NCBI RefSeq assembly: GCF_000002235.5
Contig: NW_022145609.1
Span: 28,853,153-28,917,152, forward strand
DNA from: Strongylocentrotus purpuratus
Lineage: Eukaryota; Echinodermata; Echinoidea; Camarodonta; Strongylocentrotidae
Reading direction: 5' to 3'
DNA length: 64,000 bases
Below are positions 41,936 through 54,500 of the stretch, in pieces (positions within the stretch are counted from its first letter, which is position 1; each line of letters opens with the position of its first letter). The position numbers were made by a program, and so were the translations under genes. The notes under the pieces were generated by a model that saw only the letters and a list, made by a program, of their open reading frames with translations, was not told the origin of the DNA and did not search any database.

Positions 41936-42308
41936 TTGTATGTTACCGCTATCATTTTTAAAACCGAACACACACCATCATAACAAAAAAAAAACAAAAA
42001 AAAATTAAAAATGGCCCCGAAATGGCCGCCCAGCTGAATTCAAATTAACACCACCAGTCAGCCGAGTAATATGTACCATGGCAGGTTATAATGTCAGAGA
42101 TAATAATTATTAATATTATTAATTTCATTTTATTAATTTGAAGTTCAGTGTAAAATATCTGGGCCTACACAAAATAAAATGGTATCATAAAATGAAAAAA
42201 GTAAATATATAATAATGATAAAAACATCAACAATATATAGGATTTTCAGTTCATGGCAGAGGTAATCTAGTGCCCGAAATCAGAATGCCAGTGGTACTTT
42301 TTTGTAGT

Positions 42309-42314
42309 ACATTT

Positions 42315-42347
<33 letters not shown>

Positions 42348-42358
42348 AGGTAGTGAAC

Positions 42359-42397
<39 letters not shown>

Positions 42398-42448
42398 CAG
42401 TAGTAGTAGAAGTAGTAGCAGTAGTAGCAGTAGTAGTAGTAGTAGTAT
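42309..42448. repeat. GTA microsatellite
   Basis: (GTA)n with interruptions by GCA, GAA and GTGAACTA. Confidence 0.97.
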
Positions 42449-42889
42449 AGCAGTAATACTGTAGAGGATTTTTTTTCTTGAAATTATGGCCTACCCCCAC
42501 TCTTACACGTATGTTTGTTCCCTCCCTTTGAAAGTACCCCCCCCCTATTTATTTTGGTGTGTATTACGAGCCGGACTTTGTTGCGTGAAAAGTAGGCCTA
42601 TACCCCTTTACCGAAGATTTTGGGAATATAAATGTGGTCCCTCCAGTCCCGGAGGGGGGGGGGGGGGCGCCGGGGGCCTATATACATCCTCGGTCATGAA
42701 GGCCCTATTGAATTGGGGGAGGGGGTGAGTTCCGCTGGCCTTTTTGTTTTAACTGTAGAAAAACTTTGTTTTTTTTTAGTCTCTCCCTATCCTTTTTTTT
42801 TTTTTTAAAGAAGGGTAAGGCAACTGTATTACCCCCCAGAGGCGGCCCTCCCGGGGGGAGGGGGCAGGGGGGGGGGGCACAATGCCCCC

Positions 42890-43830
42890 CCCCCACTTTT
42901 TTAGATACCCCAAAAGTGCCCCTTTTACTTTGACAAGTGCCCCTATTACTTAGTAAACGTGCCCCTTCCCCCTTTTCATCTCTAACGAGTGCCCTTTTTA
43001 TTTTTGACACGTGCCCCTTTTCCTTCGACATGTTCCCATTTTCCTTTGCAATAAGTGTCCTTTTTCCATTCTCATAAATCTTGAAATTATCTTGAATAAG
43101 TGCCATTTTTAATCTCTAGTAAGTGCCTCTTTTCAGGTACGAGAAGTGCCCCTTTTCACTTTTGATAAGTGCCCCCTTCACCTCTGATGATCGCCCTATT
43201 CAAAACTGAGAGATGCTCCTTTTACTTTGACAACTGCCCCTTTTTTTCCTTTGTAAAAAGTGCCCCTTCTCCTTTTAATAACTACCCCTTTTTTAAACTC
43301 GTATGAGCACACCTTTCATTTTAATATGTGCCCCTTTTATTTTCTAATAAGTGCCCCTTTTCCTTATGATAAGTGCTCCCATTAAAAAGAGAGAGCTCCT
43401 TCCCCTTCTCATAACTACCCCTTTCCCTTTCTAATAAGTGCCCCCTTCTCATTCAACAAATGCACATTTTCCTTTATAATAAGTGCCCCTTTTACATTTT
43501 CATAAGTGCCCCTTTTTTTATATCTGGTCAGTGTCCCTTTTCACCTCTGATAATTCCCCTTTAATAATGATACGTGCCCCTTTTACTTATAAATGACCCT
43601 ATCAGAATCTGATGGGTGCCCCTTTTCCGTCAACAAATGCCTATTTCCCATTTTCGTAAACGCCTCTTTTTCATCACTGGTGAGTGCCTCTTTTCAGGTG
43701 AAAAAATGCCTCATTTTCACCTCTTATAATTATCCTTTGTACTTCGACACGTGCTCCTTTTCTTTTCTAATAAGTGTCTTATCCCCTTTCGATAATTGCC
43801 CCCTTTTCATGTAATCATTAAACGTGCCCC
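42890..43830. repeat. Degenerate GTGCCCC/TGATAAGTGCCC repeat, block 2
   Basis: About 30 irregular units: AATAAGTGCCCCTTTTCC, TTTGACAAGTGCCCC, CACCTCTGATGATCGCCC and the like. Preceded, as is block 1, by a C run of 12 or more. Confidence 0.82.
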
Positions 43831-44563
43831 TTATTTAAAGCGACTAAGAGCAATTTCCCCCAAAGTTCGCTCGCTGCGCTCGCTCGCATTTAAAGATGAT
43901 ATAATTATGTTACTTATCAAAGGTCTTTTCAGTCTTCCGTTATGAGAATGTGCTTATAACCCCATCACGATTGGCTTTTTTCCTCTTTATAAGATGTAAT
44001 TTTTCGCACTGTGACCTCACAGATCTTTAAAATTTTTCTCGCTCGCTTCGCTCGCTCGTAAATGCATATTCAGACATCACACCCAACTGTACAGTATGAT
44101 GCATAAGCGATATCTTGTATGATGTATGAAGAGAAACTTAATAATGAAATCATCCCTGATCATGTAGAGGTATATACCAATGTCTAAAAAATGGTATATT
44201 TTCGCTTTGAGATTTCTCAATAATGTAGGTGCCTTTTTTTCTCCAGAAAGTACCCCCCCCCCCCCCCCCCCCCACTTTGGAAGTCACTCGGCCGCCCCTG
44301 TATACCCCTCGAATCGAATCCTCAATCCTCTCATTGCTGTAAAAAAATGAGAGCGTCAAGCCTTTTTATTTCACAATGCAGTACGTACTACTTACGTATG
44401 TATACTATTCTCATCAAGACTAGACCCCAAAAGACAGGTACAATTGATCAACAGTAGTAGCATTGCTAGAATCCAAGCAACGTACCGCTGTACCCGTTAT
44501 TGCGTTTTACATCTATCTTTTGATGCAGTCCCTTTACTGGTTTGACTGTGTAAATCAACTAAG

Positions 44564-44600
44564 ATGGCGGAATCTCAACCGGTTGCAACTGCTCTTGCAG
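44564..44600 (+). CDS. RANBP3: RanBP3 exon 1
   Basis: 37 coding bases, MAESQPVATALA, phase 1 out at GTTCGT. The start has an A at -3 and G at +4. Intron 1 (44601-47886) has no recognised transposon; it holds a short palindrome near 44979-45006 and AT-rich DNA. Confidence 0.75.
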
Positions 44601-47600
44601 GTTCGTATTATAACAATGGCTTGTTTAATTTTTGTACTCCCGTTACAACATATTTGATGATTTTGTCATGAATTATTAATTTGCCGTTGAATATTGTTAT
44701 AAACTGACTCAGATTGTTGGATTGATTGGTGATAACGGTGCGACATGAGTGCGACTGTTGAGACTTTTTTTGAGAGTGTTGTGAAAAACCCGCGCTAATG
44801 CCAATGGTTGATTTGTTATTGTGCCATATGTAATGCGTTTACTGAATTGGTTCAATGTTACTCGCGCTCGCAATGCAAAATTGCAATGTGCAAAGTCTTG
44901 GACTTGGATACAATTGGGGAATCTATGAGTATTCTGGTGAAATAAACCATTGCTCAATGCTCATGCATCTGCCTAAAGAGCTCAGACGCCAAAGACGTCT
45001 GAGCTCCAGTGCAGAGCCCGGGTAGGAAAACGATTCTAACAGCGGGTTGGGTCACATTTTTTCGAAATGTAAAGAGGTTTGTAGAATCTAGGTCTAATTA
45101 CAATTTTGACTTGGGGTCTACAATGTCTTCGACTCCTCTGGGCATCTGTCCAAACACTTGAAAATTTGAAATTATAATTTGAAGAAGTCTTTAAATGGAA
45201 AAAAAAGGTGATTCCTCGCCCTAACCCGATTCAGCGCTTGTTCAGAAGCCTATATGCAAAATTTGACCCGTAACTCCGGCGTGGAGAACATACCCAAAAT
45301 GAAGTAAATATTCATAAAATGTCCAAATAAAGATCATAATCTAAAAGTTGTTATGTTTATTACCTGTTTCGTGTCAATTTTCTTGTTATTTTTGGAGTAT
45401 TTTTCAGAAAAACATTGATATTAGTATACACTTTTTCACAGGTTTCATGGCAAACCGCTGCACAATACAAGTGCATACCGATGGTGGGTTGCGGGCGGGC
45501 GCGCGCCTGTGTGAAGTTATTTACCGTAATGAGGATCTGAGAAATTACGGTAGATATCTGATAATAATCATTACTTCAAAGTTCAAATGTTTCCAAGCAT
45601 TGAATTTTGATAAACTTGTCCAATCAAAGTTTCACCTTTACAATAATGAATATAGTCGGATTCAAAAGTTAGTTTTTTTTCTCGCAGCTACTTTAACAGA
45701 ATCAATGGAATCACTTTTTCAGATGCTCGGTGCGAAAATTTCAGAAGCGTTATAGAATGTATTATTCTACTTTCTAAACACTTTTTCTGCCTCTGCCCTC
45801 GGAAGTTGGTGCTGGAGGCACTATAAATGTTTTCAGGATGTCCGTCAGTCCCTGTGTTTATCCCGCTCTCTTGTTATCACGATATATGAATTTCAAACTT
45901 GATGATTGTATGTATAACACTTGGAACATGATCTGATATAGACTAAGAAGTTCAAAGTTCATAGAGGTCAATTTATTAAATTACAGGTTTTAGCTTCATT
46001 ATCGCAATATCTAAGTTATGAACATCTACATGTAACATGATGATGGGGTGTACCACCCTAGGCCTAGGGAGATGATCTGATTATAATAATCTTCTTCTTC
46101 TTCTTCTTCTTCATTTGGTATTATACATGTAATGGATATTAGTCAAATTTGACCATTGTTGCCAATTTCATCGCATCTCTTAATGTCTTGGTAATGTTAT
46201 TATTTTTTTCCAATCTCATTTAATATAATATTAGTCATAGTCTACCCAGTGTTATGTAACAAAAAACAAAAACAAAAAATTATTTCAAATTAAACCACGA
46301 TCCGCACACAGTTCCAATTCACGCTAGCCCTGTCCTTTCTATGATGCCTTCTTACCAGCCCAGCGAGTTACGTTACGCCGTACGCTTCTCGGTTGATAAA
46401 CTCAACCTAGGTCACTCTGGCATAGACAAAGGGGCGTCGTGTACCTGTATGTTTAGAGGGTTTATTTATTTATTTGTTAACGTATATCAGGAGAAAATCA
46501 ACTGCAAAAACAGGCAAAAGCAAAACACTTGTGGGCTTTATTAGTTTATTTGAGTTAGTACATGAGATTATTTATATAGTGCATGACTTTTAACTACTAT
46601 TATTATTTTATTTGTTTTAATTATTTGTTTGTTTTATTTTTATTTTTTTATTTTTTAAAAATAAATTAAGAGGCCTAAATAAGAGATAGGTATAAGTATG
46701 GTATGTCAAAGGTCAGAAAAGAAAACTTCTTTGAAATTTCAGGTTTTCAGTCCTGTTTCAATATTTTAAATTTAAAACTGCTTCAAACTTAGTGATAATA
46801 TGCATAAAGTAGTTAGATATTGAGAATAACTACATGTACATGTAAGCATATGATCATCAAAGTCAAATCCATGAAATTCTTGTTTTTTAGCAATTGTTTT
46901 TCGCGATATCTAATTTTAAAGTATCAGTTGAAAAAACGGACCCATACCTTGATACTGAAATGTATCACCAAAGAGCAGGGTTTCAGAGGGTCCAGATGTG
47001 GATTCCATAAAACCTTAAAGGTACGAAATATGGGAAGCCATTCGGCGAAAAATTATCAGGGTCATTCATATAGTCGTCATATGAAGTAGTTCAATGTACT
47101 ATGAATCATTGAAAAGATGGACAGAACTTGAACATATTAGTCAATTTTCAAATAAAGGTGGTTTTAGGTCTATATCTGAACTAATGGGAATAGTGACAAT
47201 TAAAAAAGGAAGCAAAGCCTTCCAGGCAGTCTGTATTGACATGCGCGGCGGTTCGGATGCGTACCCGGGTCTGGACGTTGAGTAGCCCTGCCAAAGTGGG
47301 CTGAAATGATTAGATTTTAGGGTTGTTGGGACAGAGGTTAGTGGCCATTAAATTCTATGTTTCTGTCTCATTTAACAAATCTCAATATTTCAAGGACACT
47401 TTGAGCCGTAAACTTCAAACCTATACCTTTACAAGTACATGTAAATGTATGTAACACCTTTAGGGAGATGGACTATAGTATGTCAAGATGTTGGGGTAAT
47501 ACTTACATTGTAAGTCACCCAAAGAAAATTCATGACAAATAAGGACAAATTACATGTACATGTATATATGGATGGAAAAATTTCTCTCGAAAATTACGAT

Positions 47601-48428
47601 TAATTTGCTGAAAAAAATCGTAAAATGGCTTTGTGGCTTGCTGTGTCTCGCATGTGATGTCACAAATCTTGATGCCCTACAGAGAGGAACGCTGAAGGCA
47701 GAAAATCTGGATATCAAATAAACATTTATGAGAGATGATTACTGCGGGCCCCAAAGATATTTTGAAGAGGGAAGTTATATTTGATCAGTAAGGCTTCCCC
47801 TTTGCATCGATTCAAAACACTTTTGAATCTTTGGGTGGCTACTTTAATAAGTTGGTGTCTGCATGTGTTTTATTATTCCTGTATAGGAGATTCGTGTAAC
47901 CCTGAGCTGTCTAATGGAGAGGAAGCATCGGTTGCTATGGACCAAGACAAACAAGGCATCAAGGTATACCTCACACAAGCTCAATTATCACTATCAAAAT
48001 AATGTTTATTATAAATAAATTATATTTTGTTTAAACAATGCAACATTAAAAGAAGAAGAGAAATAGTGCTCCATATAAAATCATGTCATTTCTTAACATA
48101 AGAGATATTATAACAGGCCTTTAAATCCTGATTAGACTGAAATTTTGACCAGATTTGAATAACAGTGAGATAGGACTAGGGTATGGTTTCCGGAAAGAAG
48201 TGAGTCTTTGAAACGTTTTGCTAATATTAGTAACATGTACATGTACCTGTACACTTAAGTTGAGAAGTTGGGCATTTCAATTCCAAAAGCAAATTGATGT
48301 GGGTGATTAATACTAATTTTTGATCATGCCAATAATAAGGATAATAATAATGATGATGATGATGATGATGATTATGTTGATGGTGATTGATGATGATGAT
48401 GATGATTATGATGATGATGATGATGATT

Positions 48429-48514
<86 letters not shown>

Positions 48515-51500
48515 GATGATGATGGTGATGGTGATGATGATGATGGTGGTGATTGGTGATGAGGATTATGATGATGATGATGATATTCATAGTTCAGACA
48601 CTATGCAAATGTATTCTACCCTGCTGTACTACTTTTCAAGTGGTACTATAGTACTGTTCTTTCATAGGTAAAGTAATGTATCAATGTCTTGTGTAGGCCA
48701 TGACATGATGCATGAAATCCAAATACAGATTTATGAAAAATTACATTAACTTGTCATGTAAGAAGAAAGCCAAATTAAAAATGTTGAGAATTTTCTAAAT
48801 AAATGACAGCTAGCATGATTGTATCAAATTAGTTGATAACATTCTATAGTAGAATTGGGGTTTGGTAATTAAAACCTAGTGAAAAATAAACATACATGTA
48901 CACGTGTGCTTTACGATTGCTATCCAGTTGGGAATACTGCTATATATATATATAAAGCAGTCTAGGATATGAAAAAGGGATGAAGGAAGGAAGAAGGATG
49001 TAAGGTTTAGTCATTACTATTAAACAACAAAACACATGTACTATAATAGATGTTCAGTACAGAGAAGGATTTCAATACACTAATATGATCTTTTTGTACA
49101 TTTGAATTGCAAATCTCTGAAGAATTATTGATGTAAACATGGTGTTTATTTTTGTCTTCTCAGCGTCCAGCAGAGCAGCAGATAGGACCTGATGATATCA
49201 ATAAAGGTACTGTGGCTCTCTCTCTCTCCCTCTCTCCCTCCCCCTCTCACTCTCTCTCTCCCCCCCTCTCTCTCTCTCTCTGTCTCTCTGTGTGTGTGTG
49301 TCTCTCTCTCTCTCTCTCTCTCTCTTTGTCTTTCCCTCAACATCATGTCATATCATTCACACCCCCTGCTAAGTCACATGTACATGTACTTCCAAGCAAA
49401 GTTCATGAAAGAGAGAGAAGTGTTGATTAGTTACAAATCATTTTACTTTAAACTTTTGTTTTTCATTATGTTTTTGCAAGCAGTGATTTTATGCAAAATG
49501 GGCATTGAATCTTTCATACAGTGTACATGTATTTACTCGTAAATGTTGAATAGTACACTTGAAATATTTAAGTATACCTGCCAATATATTCAACAGCACA
49601 TTAGTGATAAATGAATAGAGAGCAGCTAAAAATGAAACACTCCTAATAGAAAAGGAGCCTGTCTTACAAGAGAAGATATCAATATTACTAGCTGCACTGA
49701 CATTTAAAAAAAAATGAAATGTGACATTCTTATCAAAATTGCTCAAATTACTAGTGTATTACTTTAAACCAGAGACTTTTGTACATGTAATTTTTCAGAC
49801 TATGAAGGCATTCCACATCTTTGAGAGTTTACTGCCCAAAATTATTTAATAAAAACATTGATTTTTTGCTACTGGGAAAGTGTATTGCCAGTAAAAAAAT
49901 TGCCAAAGCCACCTGTTTTAATATAGTAAATATTAATCCACATAGCCCTAAAGAGTTGTCCTATATTTCTTCATAAACAAATATTATCTTGACCATGATA
50001 TCTTGTATGATATGATTTAGGACATGTACAGTGCGACCCAGAAAAAACGAAACCAAGAATTATCGATGTTTTATCGTAACTTAATCACAATTTATAATGA
50101 ATAAATGACACATATTTGTAAAGCTTAGAATATCCTCTTTCATTTGATGCAACTCATATGATACATATTTCACGCATGAGTGATTGAAAGTAACTTGAAG
50201 GAAGGAAAACGAAAAGTCATTTGGCGGGCGGTATCTGAATTTTGAAGAAAAATTAACATTTCTAGAAAATTCATTTTCTGCTCTTTCATATGACACCTCA
50301 ATCAGGAAAAATTGAGCCAGGAATAACAAAGTTCTGTTTGTGTAAATTGATGCTTGCATTTCCATAATTTGATTAAACAATTTTTTTTTTCACTGGCTGC
50401 CTGCCTTATAATTATAATTATAATTGTGATTAAGTTATGATAAAACATAGATAATTCTCGGTTTCGTTTCTTCTGGGTCGCACTGTAGTGTGAGGGTTAA
50501 TCATAACATTTTTGGCACTTGATTCTTGGAAGGAAGAGAGGCAGGAAGTACATAATTTAGCTTCAATGAATTTGCTCCAAAACTCTACAATCTCCAAATA
50601 CTTGGGGATTTCAAGAAGATTATCTAACGATCCAGGCACTCCTGTGTTAAGCTAACCAATATTTAAAGGTGCCATTGAACTTTTTGACATTATCATGAAA
50701 GTTGTCAAATATTTAATCAATTGGCTAATTGTGGTTCCAGCCTACAAAGTGATTGTATCTTTATCTTCCCGTTTTGTTATCAGTGTATTTGGGTAAAAAG
50801 GAAGTTTTAATATTCTTCGAAATGCCGGATATGTCAAGGTTTTGCATGTATCATTAATGACAAACAAAGTGGTTTGTCATCAAATGCAACATCCTCTTCT
50901 GGTGCAGATATTATGTGATGTACATTTATGAATAACCATGTACAGAATCCAGACATACATGTATGTGTGCAAGTTAGTAAGGTGCAGTGTAGTGTTAATT
51001 CTGTATGATAATATACATGTAGTTGTATTAGAATGTTACAAAACAAAAGATCATCATCTCATTGTCCTTTGTACTTGTTACTTTAGCATTTGTCAGTAGT
51101 CTGGTTTTCTCTTTTGTAATCCTAGAATTCAAACCAGAAGAACCAGGGGAATTCCCTAAGGCTGATGATGATGTCATAGCACAGAGAGCTGTCTTTGCCC
51201 CAAGTGCATGTATGTCATAAAAACCAATTCATCTCATTACTATTCTATGTATACTGTGAGAGGAATTGAAGAATTACTGTCAGTCTTTGTTTGTATATTA
51301 AAGGCTGCAATCTTGTTCAGAGTATTTAGAGTGCTTACTTATTATGCTGCCTTCAGTTTATATTTACATCTTTTGAATGTGGCAATTTGTTCTGTTTGTC
51401 AAAAGTCTTTCTTTTTTTAAATGAAAAATAAATGTAAATAACTTTTAATGGTGGGACAAATTATTCTTGACGAGATCGAAGAGAAATGAATGTTGAGAAC

Positions 51501-54500
51501 TAAAAATGAATTATTCACATCAAATTTTAGATAGAAATGTACATGTACATGTACAACATTTAAGTAAAGAGCAAAGAATGCTTAAAATAAATAAAACCAA
51601 CGATGATGGGTACATGTACATGCAGTACATGTGGTCTGCTAATTGTGTTTTCAGTGATTGTGATTTCCAGGAAGTTTTCATTACTTCACACAAATATTTT
51701 GCTGATAACACACAATGTATTATTACTTCAAATTCAATTTCATTAAAGGGATCGTTTAACAATGTTAAATCTGAGATACACGGCCCTACGTGTCATATGT
51801 GTCTGTGATATGGTGTAATTTTGAAGCCCTAAAAAAATCTCGCTTCATAATGATCAAGAAGTGCCTCAAAAAAGTAAAAAATCTTTGAGTGACCAGTTTT
51901 ACCATACTCGTTTTCCCCAATAGACTGTAGTGTTATGAAAACCGTCAGGTGAACGGTTTTCAAAATTTGTAATTCCAATCATAAATATCTTGATAATCAG
52001 ACAGGCGATCGGCTTGTAAAAGTCATTGGGTTCCTGACTGACCTAAAGGTTTATAATTATCATTGCATCATGAGCTAAATCCAGAATTTTGTTTCAGAAT
52101 CTGGATCCCTTTAATAGAACTTTACTTAGGCATTGGTTTAAATGTGCATTGATTTATTGTACACATTTGCATGCTATTATTGGCAGTGAGAAATCCAAAT
52201 ACACAGGGATCATAAGTGATTGAGCTTTTGGAAATTAAAAAAAATCTTTTGGCACTGTTTGATGAAGAATCAATAACAAGTACATTATTTAAGGCATTGT
52301 TTTTTAATTACAAAGACACCAGAAATCCATGTACTATTCATCATGCTATTATTATTTGAATCTATACTGGTATATGTTTGTATTACAGTTCCAACAATGG
52401 GGGAGGAAGATGATAATGCCATTGATGGTGAGTGCTGTGTATCACTTCCTTGTTACATCTAAGCTAACGAATGTGGAGAATTCTCCAGTAACATACCAGT
52501 TAGTGTCAAAGAACTTGTCAATTTGAGATTTCTACATGCATATTGTCATGTTATATTCATAACTTTGATATTGTAAACTTTCCAGTTATTTGATGCATTT
52601 TTAAATTATTTTTTCTTAATTTTAGTTTAATAGGTAATTATATAAAACATGTTTGACATAATAATTACATATTTTTTTTACATAGAAAGAAATTAGAGGT
52701 CTTGATTGAATCTATGCATGTTATTGAGTCTGCACAAGTATATGTGAACAAGCAACTGGTATTTTTTTGGAACATTAAATGGAGAGGGTCGTCAGTTTCC
52801 ATGTGCAGAAGGCCATAATTAGATGACACCAGACTTGGTGGAAAATGGAAATACCATTAATGTGTGTACAAGTCTGCACACGTCAAACCCGTAGTCTCTC
52901 AGAGAGTCTTTGGTGAGGGAAAAGTGAGATTACAAAAGGCCTGTCAGTCTTTAAAAAGAAGGCTGATCCTGGTGATTGACAACACCTGTTGTTGGGTAAA
53001 CACCCTAATGATGTCAAATTTCCCGTAGGCCTGTCTTTATCAGCTCGAGTTTGCCAAATAACCCGCTACTTTAACTATCCTGATTGCAAATTAACCAGTT
53101 AATTTACATCTTCAACAGCCGGCAGTTGCATTTAGCGGGATATTTGGTCGAGAAAATATCCCAAGAAATCTTGGGTCTTGTTTCCAAAATATCCTGCTAT
53201 TCCGCTAATTTGCGCCCGTCCGAGGATGTTTATAATGAGCGTATCGGTCTGGTGAAGACGCAATTTTGAGCTTCGGGATAATATCCCGATAATATCCCGA
53301 GTCTGAAATTAGCAGGTTATTTGGCAAACTCAAGCTGATGGAGACAGGCCTTATGAGAGCCCGCTCTTACATGTACTTAAAGGGGATAGTATTGTGATCA
53401 GACATGTACATTTTATGGAATGGAAGTGAAAATAAAGAGTAATGAAAATGTTTTTCTTAATTCAGAAGATGGTTTTAGCAAGCCTACTTTCAGACTCAAC
53501 CCACCTACCCTGATCCATGGACAGGCTAAATCAGCTCCTACATCAAATTCAGGTAAGATAATCTCTCTGATTACATCTAGAGCATTATTATAATAAAGTC
53601 GAGGTCTGGTCATGCGATTGCATTGTGAAAGAAACAGTGTGGAATCGCTATAAAGATGTATATGGGACTACACGAAAATCTGTCCCTATTTTTAATGCTG
53701 TTACACGCCATATTTAGAATATTAAGGCATTTGAAGAGCCATGCTTATTTTTTTATTAGGGAACATTCTTAAGCTGATGTTCCTTTTCAGGGAACATCCT
53801 TTAGCTGATGTTCTTCCCAGAACTCAACCTTCTCTTTAATTGAATTCCCAAATATCTACTTGATAATAAAAATGTCTCTTTGTATTGCACTGTTATCTGC
53901 CTCGGTACAAAACATAGTTAAGTACACAACAAAATATGCTCTACACACAAGCCTGTCCGTGCAGACGAACGAGTGGTTTCCAAAACCACATTATAGCCGA
54001 TTTATCATAAGTGGCTTTAAAAAAAACAGAGTTATGACTTTGTAAGACAATATCTCTGATTGTTTACATGCAATAGCCAGTGAACATCTGGGCCCTGTCT
54101 TACAAAGAGTTGAAATCAATCGCAACTTATTTACGATTGATATAATCACAACGATGTACATTGTAGAGAAAGGAGACTGCAAACTTTTGAATGATAAGAG
54201 GACTTGCGATTGATTTGGATCAATCGCAACTCTTTGTATGACAGGGCCCTGGCCTGGTCACGCTTGCCCATGTACTTATTTTACATTTTGATTTGAACGT
54301 ATTATTATATTGTCGGAAATAGAAAATAAAATGTTTGCTATGCTGCTATCCTTATATTTATTATGATTATAATCATGAATGTTGTTATTATTATTGGTGT
54401 TTTTAATTATTGATATTATTATGCTTCTTCTTCTTGTTATTGGTTTTATTGTTGATGTTAGTGTTGTTGTTATTATTATTATTATGATTATCATTATTAT

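Larger units (their letters stand above)
37297..44563. other. Divergent intergenic region, no gene seen
   Basis: The 7.3 kb between the two start codons must hold both promoters and both 5' UTRs. I could not place a TATA box or transcription start with confidence. No reading here resembles a protein: the longer open stretches are low-complexity (poly-Pro, poly-Thr, CCT and GTA runs). The parts that can be named are listed separately: a MITE copy, two blocks of GTGCCCC repeats, a CTGACATTTTCAC minisatellite, a GTA microsatellite and a foldback MITE. Confidence 0.7.

Noticed and set aside
43858-44062. Repeated GCTCGCTCGC palindromes
   Set aside because: Two short words (43868-43887 and 44038-44058) without further structure; too small to call an element.
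45348-45755. 135-codon reading in RanBP3 intron 1
   Set aside because: No recognisable domain, no splice support and composition like the surrounding intron.
48320-48671. Readings of poly-Asp, poly-Met and poly-His
   Set aside because: Products of a (GAT)n microsatellite in an intron.
49152-49542. Readings of 92 and 116 codons rich in Ser, Leu and Pro
   Set aside because: They derive from the CT microsatellite beside exon 3 of RanBP3.
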